Assembly: GCF_002305875.1 (NCBI RefSeq)
Contig: NZ_CP022098.1
Coordinates: 6,014,001 to 6,078,000 of the forward strand
DNA length: 64,000 bases
Direction of reading: 5' to 3'
Source: Cystobacter fuscus
GTDB lineage: Bacteria > Myxococcota > Myxococcia > Myxococcales > Myxococcaceae
Of the stretch, positions 1-9,365 are shown piece after piece. The notes under the pieces are model-generated. The model was not told where the DNA came from and did no database searches. It was given only the letters and a program-made list of their open reading frames with translations. The first letter of the stretch is position 1; each line of letters starts with the position of its first letter. A program made the translations under genes and the position numbers.

Positions 1-348
1 GCCATCGAGCGGGAATCCGCCCTGAAGGCCATCCTGGAGGAGAGCGGTCAGAAACTGGGTGATGTCTGGCTCGATGGGAGCCTTGGGGGCGTGCCAGGGG
101 GCGAGTCTTGACACGGCATCGCGCCAAAACGCGACGAGCGGGCGTACAACCGCTTCGAGGGGCAGATGGGGGAGCGGCAGCTCAAGGGCGTCGTTGAGTT
201 GACCAACCTCCTTGGCCGTCCCTACTCGAAGACCAAAGACGGGCCCGACATCTTCACGAAGCTGGATTTCCCAACCGCACGCGCTCATTCCAAGGGCGCG
301 GCCGGCTCGAAGAGTCTCGATAAGTTCCTGCGGACACTCGGGGTTTGA
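1..348 (+). pseudogene. Broken or partial gene of unknown function
   Basis: The window opens inside a reading frame that ends at a TGA at 109-111. The same frame then runs on without another stop to 348, through HGIAPKRDERAYNRFEGQ and an ATG at 166. Either this is one gene with an in-frame nonsense codon, or a gene end followed by a separate 60-residue protein starting at 166, which has a GAGGGG motif five bases upstream. The downstream part is basic and hydrophilic, with no signal peptide or membrane segment. I recognise no family. The following 234 bases up to the DUF2381 gene hold nothing I can identify. Confidence 0.35.
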
Positions 349-582
349 CACATATTTCCTTCAGGGCCGATGCCGCTTGGCCACCCAGTAGAACTGTTGG
401 CTCGGGAATCCTCCAGGCGTTGAATTCAATGCTCCTGCGCTGACGCTCATGGATGGCGACACTGTCCACCATACGAGACAGGAGCGGGACCACATCCAGG
501 TGGAAGCAGGGCTCCACGGGGGCGAGCGTGGCACTGCGCTCGTGCAGGGGGCGCGGCACGGTACCGCAAATGGTGGTCCTGC

Positions 583-1491
583 ATGCGACCTCTGCTACGG
601 TGGACTCAGGAGGTATCCACCCTGGCCCGACTTCTCCCGTTGCTCTCGCTCGCGCTCCTCTTGATGGGAGCCACCGCGGGAGCGCAGCCCCCGTCTCCCG
701 CCCGCGAGCGTCAGGAGCGCCGCGTCACCCTGCCCAGCAACCCGGACGAGCCGGGCCTGGAGGTGCGCGTGGCCGCTGGCGTCACCACCTACCTGCGCTT
801 CGACGCCGCCCTGGACAAGGCCGCGGTGGAGGTGGAGAGCCGTACCTTCCGCTTCACCTGGGTGGACGTGGGAGACACCCTCGTGGCCCTGGAGCCCTCG
901 GTGGACTTGGGGGCCGAGGAGAAGCTGGTGGTGCGGGTGCGCTACCGGGACGGGGCTTCCCCGGCGAAAGCCACGCTCGCGCTGGTGACGCGCCCTGGGG
1001 TGGTGGACAAGGAGGTAGAGGTGGTGCGTCGCCCGCGCACGCTCGAGGCACTGGAGGCGGAACTCGCAGCGCTCAAGGCCCAGGTCAGGACGAGTGGGCC
1101 CGCCGGGCTCGTCTTCTCGGGGCGCCTCGACCTCCAAGGCGTGCAGGCCAGGCGCCTCGAGCGTATCCGCATGAGTACCCAGAGTGGGTTGGAGTACGTG
1201 GCGGGCGAGGGCTACCGCGCCAGCCTCTGGGCGCTCGCCGTCGTCCGCGTGCGCAACCTGCCAGGGCAGCCACCCTGGCTGCCCGGCTCCGCGCTCATTA
1301 CCCGGCTGGACGGTACCCCGGTGAAGGTGCTCTCCGTGGGCATGGACAAGGCGCAACTGGCTCCCGGTGAGGAGGGCCTCGTGGCGGTGGAGACGGAAGC
1401 GCCTTTCTGGAACGCGAAGGACGGCCTCCGCCTGGAGATCGTGGACAAGAGCGGCACCCGGCACCTTTCCATCCCCAACGTGAAGCTGTAG
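583..1491 (+). CDS. DUF2381 family exported protein
   Basis: This 302-residue protein has an N-terminal signal-like hydrophobic stretch (about residues 16-34, ending in ATAGAQ). A conserved mid-region of beta-strand character follows (VTLPSNPDEPGLEVRVAAGV, then FDAALD), and then a helical Glu/Ala segment near residues 150-165. This matches the DUF2381 paralogous family of myxobacteria, whose members very often sit directly before a membrane Ser/Thr kinase, as here: the kinase starts 12 bases downstream, so the two are probably one operon. Function is unknown; I infer a periplasmic partner or sensor for the kinase. The ATG at 583 lacks a ribosome-binding site, whereas an in-frame CTG at 622 has a perfect one. 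Confidence 0.85.
   Translation: MRPLLRWTQEVSTLARLLPLLSLALLLMGATAGAQPPSPARERQERRVTLPSNPDEPGLEVRVAAGVTTYLRFDAALDKAAVEVESRTFRFTWVDVGDTLVALEPSVDLGAEEKLVVRVRYRDGASPAKATLALVTRPGVVDKEVEVVRRPRTLEALEAELAALKAQVRTSGPAGLVFSGRLDLQGVQARRLERIRMSTQSGLEYVAGEGYRASLWALAVVRVRNLPGQPPWLPGSALITRLDGTPVKVLSVGMDKAQLAPGEEGLVAVETEAPFWNAKDGLRLEIVDKSGTRHLSIPNVKL
608..613 (+). promoter_or_regulatory. Strong Shine-Dalgarno in front of an in-frame CTG
   Basis: AGGAGG lies eight bases before a CTG at 622 that is codon 14 of the DUF2381 frame. Starting there gives a compact signal peptide (LARLLPLLSLALLLMG). This may be the true start, or the motif may be chance; the upstream ATG at 583 has no comparable motif. Confidence 0.4.
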
Positions 1492-1503
1492 GAGCGACGA
1501 CGC

Positions 1504-3363
1504 ATGACGACGCATGCCCTGCACCCGGACCAACTCAAGCCCGGTGACATGGTGGGGCCCTGGCTCATCACCCATGTGCTGGGCCGCGGCGGCTCCTCTC
1601 GCGTCTTCAAGGTGGAGCGCGACGGCCAGTCCTACTCCATGAAGGTGGCGCTCCGCCCCCTCTCCGACTCCCGGGCACACCTCTTCGAGGACAAGTACCC
1701 GGAAGCGGAGTACGTGGAGGAGAAGAACACCTACCGTCGGCTGGCGCGCGAGGCCGCGGCCCTCTTCACCTACGCCTCCCACCCCAACCTCTTGCGCGTG
1801 TACGGGGTGGACTTCTGGCCCAGCCCCAGCACGGGCTACCCCTTCCTCGTCACCGACTACGTGGACGGGGACACCTGGCACTGGTGGCGCTGGCGCACGC
1901 CCCCTCACGCCACCAAGCTGGTGAGCACCTTCAGTGATGTGGTGCGCACCGTGGGGGCGCTGCACGCGCGCGGCGTCTACCACCGGGACTTGAAGGCGGA
2001 GAACATCCTCATCCGCCGCGCGGACGGCCGCCCCTTCCTCATCGACTTCGGCACCGCGCGCCTGCCCGGCGCCCTCACTCAAACCATGGGTCTGCCCGAA
2101 GGCGTGCTGCACCTGCTGCCGCCGGAACTGCTGGCCTACGCGCGCACCGAGGCGTGGAAGCGGGGCAAGCCCTTCCAGGGCGGTGCGAGTGCGGACCTGT
2201 ACGCGCTGGGGGTGTTGCTCTACCAGGCCCTCACGGACCTGCACCCCTTCGACCCGGAGCTGCCGGACAAGGAGCTGGTGGCGGCCATCGCCACCGTCCC
2301 TCCTATGCCCCCCCACCTCCTCAACCCCCTGGCACCGCGCGCCTTGAGCGACATCGCCATGAAGCTGCTGGAGAAGCGTCCCGAGGATCGCTACCCCAGC
2401 ACCGAGGCGTTGCTCCAGGCGCTGGAGGCGGCCGCGGAGAAGGGGAGTACCTCTCCCGCCTGGAAGGTGCCGCTCTTTCCCGCCGAGGAGGGTTTGGCGG
2501 AGCAGGAGGAAGAAGTGGCGCCTTCGCAGGGATTGCTGGCGCCAGAGTTCAAGGGGCCTGAAGAAGAGGGCCCGCCCATCAGCGAGGAACGGGGCTCACA
2601 GCCGGAAGGCGCGAGCGCGGCTCCGGAGGTGTCCCCGCCTTCAGCCGAGGAGCAGGCGAGCCCCGCGCCCCCTGCTGCTGCCATCCCTCCGCGTCGCGCC
2701 TGGGGGACCCAACTCCTGCTCGGTGCCGTGGGCCTTGGCGTGTTCGGCCTTGCCTTGTGGCTGGTGCTCTCCACACTCGCGCCTCCGCCCGAGGCGCTGC
2801 TGCCCGGGCCTCGCCGTTCCGCGAAAGGAAGTCCGCCCGTGCCCACCGCTCCTCGTTCCTCTCCCTCGAGTCTCCTCGCCGTCTGGTTGTGCGCCACCGC
2901 CGGGCTGGGGTGTCCCGCCGCGCAGGTGAAGCCTCCGGAGCCCACCGACTGCCCCCAGGAGGCCACCGAGGCCATGTCCCAGGAATTGAAGGTCAGGCAG
3001 GGCAGTCCGCTCGAGGCGATCATCGACATCAACCAGCCCGGCAGACCCGGCGAGGAAGGTGTCTACCGGGACGGCCCTGTCATCAGCCGCATCACTCGGG
3101 GGGATGGTAACTTGCCGGCGGGGACGCTGCTCCACGGCCAGCTCTGGACAGGCCCCGGCATCGACGAGGAGTGGGGGAACGAAAGGCTGCCGGCCGTCAT
3201 GGGCCGTTACACCCAGGCCATCCTCCCGGATGGCCGGAAGTACCCCGTGTGCATCGTGCTGGGCGACGTGGACGGGCGTATCGCCATGGAGGATGGCTCC
3301 AAGCCGGGAGCCTTCATCCTTGGCCGGAATGTGCCGGTGAGCGTCGTCTTGCGCTGGCCGTGA
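1504..3363 (+). CDS. Transmembrane Ser/Thr protein kinase
   Basis: Hanks-type kinase of 619 residues. The kinase domain (about 20-305) shows the glycine loop LGRGGSSRVFKV, the ATP-binding Lys47, the catalytic loop HRDLKAEN with Asp162 and Asn167, and DFG as IDFGTA with Asp181, so it should be active. A Pro/Glu-rich linker leads to a membrane helix at about 402-424. Just after it (about 456-472) a second hydrophobic run ending in a Cys resembles a lipoprotein signal, followed by an extracytoplasmic domain of about 140 residues with no family I can name. The layout implies signalling across the inner membrane with the DUF2381 protein encoded 12 bases upstream. It belongs to the large myxobacterial kinase family; its substrates are unknown. 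Confidence 0.9.
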   Translation: MTTHALHPDQLKPGDMVGPWLITHVLGRGGSSRVFKVERDGQSYSMKVALRPLSDSRAHLFEDKYPEAEYVEEKNTYRRLAREAAALFTYASHPNLLRVYGVDFWPSPSTGYPFLVTDYVDGDTWHWWRWRTPPHATKLVSTFSDVVRTVGALHARGVYHRDLKAENILIRRADGRPFLIDFGTARLPGALTQTMGLPEGVLHLLPPELLAYARTEAWKRGKPFQGGASADLYALGVLLYQALTDLHPFDPELPDKELVAAIATVPPMPPHLLNPLAPRALSDIAMKLLEKRPEDRYPSTEALLQALEAAAEKGSTSPAWKVPLFPAEEGLAEQEEEVAPSQGLLAPEFKGPEEEGPPISEERGSQPEGASAAPEVSPPSAEEQASPAPPAAAIPPRRAWGTQLLLGAVGLGVFGLALWLVLSTLAPPPEALLPGPRRSAKGSPPVPTAPRSSPSSLLAVWLCATAGLGCPAAQVKPPEPTDCPQEATEAMSQELKVRQGSPLEAIIDINQPGRPGEEGVYRDGPVISRITRGDGNLPAGTLLHGQLWTGPGIDEEWGNERLPAVMGRYTQAILPDGRKYPVCIVLGDVDGRIAMEDGSKPGAFILGRNVPVSVVLRWP

Positions 3364-3389
3364 GACATGGCCCTCGGAGCTGCCCTGGT

Positions 3390-3442
3390 TACCTCTGGTA
3401 CCCGGGCACCATCTTCGGCGCGGAGAGCGGCGCCCAGAGGTA
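3390..3442. terminator. Candidate bidirectional terminator
   Basis: A perfect 9-bp inverted repeat (TACCTCTGG at 3390-3398 and CCAGAGGTA at 3434-3442) brackets a GC-rich interior between two convergent genes. There is no clear T tract, so a rho-independent role is uncertain. Confidence 0.35.
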
Positions 3443-3495
3443 CAATCGCGACGTGCGGCGTCAGGCCCTCGAGCGGCTGAACTCCGAGGGGTGTC

Positions 3496-4503
3496 TCACA
3501 CGGAGATGACGATCTTCCCGAAGTGGCCGCCGGACTCCATGTAGCGCAGGGCCTCGCGCGCCTCGGCGAAGGGGAAGACGCGGTCGATGACCGGCTTCGT
3601 CTTCTCCCGGCTCATCGCTCGCAGCATGTCCTCGAACATGGCGCGGCTGCCCACGTAGGTGCGCTCGATGCGCAGCGGCTTGCCGCCGGTGTCCACGCTG
3701 TCGGCCTTGCCCGGAGCGCCGGAGAGCAGGCCGATGAGGGCGATGTGGCCCCCCTTCTTCGTCGCCCGCACCGAGTGGGGCAGGGTGCCGGCTCCGCCCA
3801 CCTCGAGCACGTGGTCCACGCCCTCCCCACCCGTGAGCGCGAGCACCTGCTCCTCCCAGTTCGGCGACTTCTTGTAGTTGATGAGTCCCTCCGCTCCCAG
3901 CCGCTTGCCGCGCTCCAGCTTGTCGTCATGGCTGGAGGTGAGGAGGACGCGTGCTCCAAGAACGCGGGCGAGCTGGAGGGCGAAGATGGACACGCCGCCC
4001 GTCCCCTGGGCGAGCACCGTCTGGCCCGCCTTCAGTCCTCCCTGGGGCACGAGCGCGTTCCAGGCGGTGACGGCCGCGCAGGGCAGGGTGGCGCCTTCCT
4101 CGAAGGACAGCCAGTCCGGCAGGACGACGAGCCCCTCGGCATCCAGGGCCACGTACTCGGCGAGCACGCCGGGCACGCTCCCTCCGAGCGCCTTCCCCAC
4201 CTTCTCGGGGGTGCCCGGGCCATCCGTCCACACCTGGAAGAAGGTGGGCGCGACCCGGTCCCCGGGCTTCACGCGGGTGACTCCCTCGCCCACGGCGACC
4301 ACCTCCCCCGCGCCATCCGAGACGGGAATGATGGGCGTCTTCGTACCCGGATAGGTGCCACTGGCGATGATGAGATCCCGATAGTTGAGCGACACGGCGC
4401 GGATGCGGACGAGCGCCTGTCCGGGGCCCGGTTGGGGCTGGGGCTTCTCGACCTGGACCCAACCTTCGGCGCCGGTGGTGCTCTGCAGTTCATAGGCCTT
4501 CAT
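3496..4503 (-). CDS. Zinc-independent MDR oxidoreductase (quinone oxidoreductase-like)
   Basis: This 335-residue protein belongs to the medium-chain dehydrogenase/reductase superfamily. The N-terminal GroES-like domain has SLNYRDLIIASGTYPG and the DGAGEVVAVGEGV motif. The Rossmann half carries AQGTGGVSIFALQLA for NAD(P)H binding. The Cys/His zinc ligands of true alcohol dehydrogenases are absent, which favours NADPH:quinone reductase or enoyl reductase chemistry on an unknown substrate. The start is set by ATG with GGGAG nine bases upstream; the longer upstream frame reads into the neighbouring hydrolase. It is the last gene of a three-gene minus-strand operon, 22 bases after the preceding hydrolase, so it may act on a product of ester hydrolysis. 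Confidence 0.85.
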   Translation of the reverse strand: MKAYELQSTTGAEGWVQVEKPQPQPGPGQALVRIRAVSLNYRDLIIASGTYPGTKTPIIPVSDGAGEVVAVGEGVTRVKPGDRVAPTFFQVWTDGPGTPEKVGKALGGSVPGVLAEYVALDAEGLVVLPDWLSFEEGATLPCAAVTAWNALVPQGGLKAGQTVLAQGTGGVSIFALQLARVLGARVLLTSSHDDKLERGKRLGAEGLINYKKSPNWEEQVLALTGGEGVDHVLEVGGAGTLPHSVRATKKGGHIALIGLLSGAPGKADSVDTGGKPLRIERTYVGSRAMFEDMLRAMSREKTKPVIDRVFPFAEAREALRYMESGGHFGKIVISV

Positions 4504-4525
4504 CGTGTGGTCTCCCTGTGAGTGG

Positions 4526-5545
4526 TCACGGTGGCCCTCCGATGCCCGGCCCCTCCTGACGTTCCGCGTCGAGCAGCACCCGCTGGAGGTGCTCGCACAA
4601 CTTCGTCGTGCCGCGAACGGATTCGGGGAAGCCCTCGCCGAAGGTCTGGAAGTCGTGGACCATCTCCGGCCATACCTCCAGGTGCGCCTGGACGCCCCCG
4701 GCGCGGGCCTTCTCGGTGATGCGAACGCCATCGTCGTACTGGAGCTCCGCGCTGCCCACGTGGACGAACAGCGGGGGCAGGCCCCTCAGGTCCGCGTGAA
4801 GGGGAGAGGCGAGCGGCTCGCGCGCGGGGGCGCCGCCGAGAAACCAGCCCGCCCAGTGCAACAGCATGGCCTTGTCGCCCCAGTCATAGGCGGCATTGCG
4901 CTCCACGCTGGCCCCGCCACACTCCAGGTCCACCCAGGGCGCGATCACCACGGCACCCGCTGGCAACGGCGTGCCCTGGTCTCGCGCGGCCACGAGCGTC
5001 GACAGGGCCAGTCCCCCTCCCGCCGAGTCCCCGGCGAACACCACTCGCCGTGGCGACACGCCCGAGGACAACAGCCACCGGTACACGGCCAGGGTGTCCT
5101 CCAGTTGCGCGGGGAAGGGGTGCTCGGGCGCGAGCCGGTAGTCCGGTGCGAGGACTCGCAGGCCCGTGCCCAGGGCCAGCCGTGCGAGCAGATCCCCATG
5201 CGTGCGCGGGGAGCCCATGACGTACGCGCCCCCATGCAGGTAGAGCACCACCGCGTCGCCGGAGCGCTCGGGAGGCGAGAACCACACCGAGGGCACGCCT
5301 CCCGCCGATACCTCTTCCCGGTGCACCCGCCGCAGGGCAGAGGTGGTGCGGGCCAGCCGCTCCACCTCCTCGCGCTGCTCCGGGGCGGGACGGAGGTAGA
5401 GGCGCTCGTTGTTTGCCTTCATGAAGGCCACGGTGGCTTCGTACGCGAAGCTCCACCCGGGCCTCAGCGGCCCCCGCTTCATGCGCCGCACCGCCGTACC
5501 CAGACTCGCGCGGATCAGCGTCGCGAGCGTGGAAAGCGTTCCCAT
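4526..5545 (-). CDS. Alpha/beta hydrolase, hormone-sensitive-lipase type esterase
   Basis: At 339 residues it shows the HSL-family signatures: the oxyanion-hole motif HGGAYVMGS and the nucleophile elbow GDSAGGGLAL, with a late catalytic Asp and His in the C-terminal third (the VHDFQTFGEGFP region). The expected role is hydrolysis of short- to medium-chain esters in the cytoplasm; no signal peptide is seen. The start is taken at ATG 5545, which has GGGGGAG just upstream. A TTG further upstream would overlap the preceding gene and has no such site. It lies between another hydrolase and an MDR oxidoreductase on the same strand, with gaps of 53 and 22 bases. Confidence 0.85.
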   Translation of the reverse strand: MGTLSTLATLIRASLGTAVRRMKRGPLRPGWSFAYEATVAFMKANNERLYLRPAPEQREEVERLARTTSALRRVHREEVSAGGVPSVWFSPPERSGDAVVLYLHGGAYVMGSPRTHGDLLARLALGTGLRVLAPDYRLAPEHPFPAQLEDTLAVYRWLLSSGVSPRRVVFAGDSAGGGLALSTLVAARDQGTPLPAGAVVIAPWVDLECGGASVERNAAYDWGDKAMLLHWAGWFLGGAPAREPLASPLHADLRGLPPLFVHVGSAELQYDDGVRITEKARAGGVQAHLEVWPEMVHDFQTFGEGFPESVRGTTKLCEHLQRVLLDAERQEGPGIGGPP

Positions 5546-5598
5546 GTCTCTCCCCCTGTCCACGCACTCTGTCCCAGTGGGCGTGTCCGCGGGAAGGG

Positions 5599-6540
5599 TC
5601 AACCCGTAGGAGCCGGATGCACGGAAGACACCCGGGCCTCGGCGGGTGTGCCCGCGCCGAACAGGCCCAGGAGCCGGGTGGTGACGTACTCGGCCCGTAC
5701 CAGGGTGACGTCGTGCCCCGCTCCGGGAACCAGATCGATGTCGATACCAGGGGCCACGCGGCGCAGGCGCTCGACGGCGGCGGATGCCGGGAAGATGCGC
5801 TCGTTCTCTCCCACGATGAAGAGCGTGGGCGAGGGCAGGGCCCGTAGCTGCTCGTCGCTCAGGACCGAGGGCTCCACCAGCCGGCGCGCCTTGAAGCTGC
5901 GGATCGCCAGGTAGCCCTCCTCGATGCGCCGCTCGAGCTGGGACTGGCTCTGGGCGTCCCCCACGGACAGATCATGGGCGAGCCACGTCATGAAGCGGCG
6001 CGTGAAGAAGCGCGAGGGCAGGGCGCACGACACCGCCCGCAGCATGAAGCCCAGGCCCAGCGGCATCACCGTGCCAGCGGGGGCGATGAGGGCCAGGGCC
6101 GAGAGCCGCTCGGGTCGTGCCAGCGCGTACTGCGCGGAGATCCAGGCGCCATAGGAGACGCCCGCGAGTCCGAAGCGTCCCCCGGGTGCCAACGCGGTGG
6201 TGAGCTCGTCCAGCCACGTCACGAAGTCCTGGGCCGTGTGCACCGGACGCGAGGGCTCGCTGCGGCCGTAGTCCGCGATGCTGTCCACGGCCCAGACGCG
6301 GTGGTGGGCGGAGAGCGCGGCGACGTTGGCCGACCACATGAGCGAGGTGGCTCCGGCGCCCGGCAACAGCACCAGGGGGGGCGCGTCCACCGGGCCCGAG
6401 CCGCGGACGAACGTCGAGCCGTACGACGTCGGCACGAAGCGCTGCTCGGAGGGGACTGGCCAGCCTGCGCTCCACTCCTCGTAGGCCTTCAGGTACCTGC
6501 TTCGAGCGGCTTCACTGCGAAAGGGTGAGGGACTCGACAT
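5599..6540 (-). CDS. Alpha/beta hydrolase (carboxylesterase-like)
   Basis: This 313-residue canonical alpha/beta hydrolase has the oxyanion-type motif PLVLLPGAGATSLMW, the nucleophile elbow GVSYGA, and a C-terminal acid/His pair (FIVGENERIFP, then GAGHDVTLVR). These place it among the MhpC/BioH-like esterases; the substrate cannot be read from sequence. No signal peptide is present. It is the first gene of the minus-strand operon with a second esterase and an MDR oxidoreductase, suggesting a small catabolic or detoxification pathway for an ester. A small exported protein gene begins divergently 56 bases away. Confidence 0.8.
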   Translation of the reverse strand: MSSPSPFRSEAARSRYLKAYEEWSAGWPVPSEQRFVPTSYGSTFVRGSGPVDAPPLVLLPGAGATSLMWSANVAALSAHHRVWAVDSIADYGRSEPSRPVHTAQDFVTWLDELTTALAPGGRFGLAGVSYGAWISAQYALARPERLSALALIAPAGTVMPLGLGFMLRAVSCALPSRFFTRRFMTWLAHDLSVGDAQSQSQLERRIEEGYLAIRSFKARRLVEPSVLSDEQLRALPSPTLFIVGENERIFPASAAVERLRRVAPGIDIDLVPGAGHDVTLVRAEYVTTRLLGLFGAGTPAEARVSSVHPAPTG

Positions 6541-6596
6541 GTGCGCAGCATGACCGCGATGGCCGCGCCCTTCCAGCGTTTGACATTGGCGCGTTC

Positions 6597-6920
6597 ATGG
6601 TCAGGTTGAGGCTCATGCGCGGCTTCCCGCATCACATCGCCCGGTGGTTGAGGCTCGCGCTGGCGTGCCTCTCGGTCCTCGGGGCGAGCCTGCCGGCGCA
6701 CGCGCATCCGGCCTCCGAGGCCGCGGTGGTTGTCTGGGTCGAGCGCCACGAGTCGGCGCGCCGGCGCCCAGCGGTGGAGGCTTCCGTCCATCTCGAGCAC
6801 CCGGCCGAGGGTTCTCCCCGTGCTCCCGCCCGTGTGGCGAGCCCGGGTTCCCTCCGGGAGTCGCGCACCGCGGCCCCACCGCGCCGCCTCTTCCTCCTTC
6901 ATCGCGCGCTCCTCCACTGA
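6597..6920 (+). CDS. Small putative exported protein
   Basis: 107 residues: a basic start, a hydrophobic core (LRLALACLSVLGASLP) and a likely signal-peptidase site at AHA-HP, then a short Arg/Pro-rich mature part. I recognise no family. Neither ATG 6597 nor the internal ATG 6615 has a strong ribosome-binding site. The C-terminal half is low in complexity, so this may be a real small secreted protein or a spurious frame with a chance signal sequence. Confidence 0.4.
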   Translation: MVRLRLMRGFPHHIARWLRLALACLSVLGASLPAHAHPASEAAVVVWVERHESARRRPAVEASVHLEHPAEGSPRAPARVASPGSLRESRTAAPPRRLFLLHRALLH

Positions 6921-6971
6921 GCCTTTCCCGGCACCCGTCGCTGGAAAGTCTCTCACCTGGAGGAGTTCCCC

Positions 6972-7172
6972 ATGACCTTGCTTCCCAAGGCCGTGCGCGC
7001 GTTCGTGCGCGCCAGCCTGCGCTTCGCCTTTCGTGTCATCCGATTTCTGTTCATCCTCGCCCTGGTGGCCCTGCCCGCGCCCTTGACGGCCTGGGTGGTC
7101 GTCATCCTGGAGCCGCTCCGCCGCAACGTGCCCGCCGAGGTCCTCCGTCAGGAGGAAGAACCGCCCCAGTGA
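6972..7172 (+). CDS. Small single-pass membrane protein
   Basis: 66 residues. An amphipathic, Arg-rich N-terminus (KAVRAFVRASLRFAFRVIRF) leads into one hydrophobic segment (about 25-47) and an acidic tail ending EEEPPQ. GGAGG lies eight bases before the ATG, which supports translation. No family is recognised. It sits 51 bases after the small exported protein and before an ArsC-like gene on the same strand. Confidence 0.6.
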   Translation: MTLLPKAVRAFVRASLRFAFRVIRFLFILALVALPAPLTAWVVVILEPLRRNVPAEVLRQEEEPPQ

Positions 7173-7238
7173 GTTCGGCGTCGGAGTCCACATCTCCGGA
7201 CGCGAGCCCCGCCGCCCGCCTCTGGTACAAGCGGCGGC

Positions 7239-7604
7239 ATGAAGACCGACGTCCTGATGCTGTCGTACTCCGGTTGTGGAACCTGCAAGAAGGCCCTGCA
7301 GTGGCTCGAGCAGCACGGCGTGGACGCGCGCGTGCGCCCCATCGTCGAGCAGCCGCCCACCCCCGCCGAGCTGGCGAAGTGGATTTCCCAGAGTGGGGTG
7401 TCCGTGCGCAAGTGGCTCAACACCAGTGGGCAGAGCTACCGCGCCCTCGGCAAGGAGAAGGTGGACGCCGCGAGTGACTCGCAGCTCGTCGAGTGGCTCG
7501 CGGCGGACGGCAAGCTCGTCAAGCGGCCGGTGCTCGTGCGGGGCTCGCGGGTGCTCGTGGGCTTCAAGCCCGAGGCCTACGAGGAACTCTTCGCCTCCTC
7601 GTGA
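7239..7604 (+). CDS. ArsC/Spx-family thioredoxin-fold protein
   Basis: 121 residues matching the ArsC-like family (YffB/Spx/MgsR group): beta strand DVLMLSYSGCGTCKKALQWL with the redox pair Cys13-x-x-Cys16, the helix ELAKWISQSGVSVRKWLNTS, and the late RPVLVRGSRVLVGFKPEAYE segment with its conserved cis-Pro region. The spacing fits a small reductase or a glutathionylated-substrate reductase. The resistance-type ArsC catalytic arginines are not clear enough to call an arsenate reductase, and Spx-type regulators of this fold bind RNA polymerase mainly in Firmicutes. There are no arsenic genes nearby. The start ATG has only a weak upstream purine run. Confidence 0.75.
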   Translation: MKTDVLMLSYSGCGTCKKALQWLEQHGVDARVRPIVEQPPTPAELAKWISQSGVSVRKWLNTSGQSYRALGKEKVDAASDSQLVEWLAADGKLVKRPVLVRGSRVLVGFKPEAYEELFASS

Positions 7605-7822
7605 CGACGCCCCGGGAGGAATGCCCCATGCCCCCGGCGCTTAGGGCATTTTGCCCCGACATCCCCTCGGACATGCCCCCGGGAATGAGCGGTCCCGTGG
7701 GCCGCGCCCGAGGGAAGCGGGGCTCTCCGCGTCGGCATGGGGCGTTGGCGCGGAGGATGCACACGGACATCTCCAGAACGGATGCTCTGGGTATGGAACC
7801 CGGCCCGAAAGGAGTCCCCACC

Positions 7823-9286
<1,464 letters not shown>

Positions 9287-9302
9287 GCACCGAGGGGAAC
9301 CG

Positions 9303-9328
9303 ACGCCCGGAGGTTTCTACCCGGGCGT
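9303..9328. terminator. Terminator-like hairpin after the HtrA gene
   Basis: An 8-bp perfect stem (ACGCCCGG at 9303-9310 with CCGGGCGT at 9321-9328) closes a 10-nt loop. Half of it overlaps the left 30-bp direct repeat. Before the island arrived this would have lain between the convergent HtrA and cyclase genes and could have served both. Confidence 0.5.
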
Positions 9329-9344
9329 GAGCCGCTGGGACTCG
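9315..9344. repeat. Left copy of the 30-bp direct repeat (attL-like)
   Basis: Identical over 30 bases to 18510-18539. Read on the minus strand it encodes the last residues of the cyclase protein (SQRLTPG) and its TAG stop, although here no gene precedes it. It is a displaced copy of that gene's 3' end, as left by site-specific integration. Confidence 0.8.
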
Positions 9345-9365
9345 TGTGTCCCCGACCTGGTTCTT

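Noticed and set aside
595-2316. 573-codon open frame on the minus strand across the DUF2381 and kinase genes
   Set aside because: High-GC antisense shadow: His/Arg/Gly-rich composition, no domain, opposite to two recognised genes.
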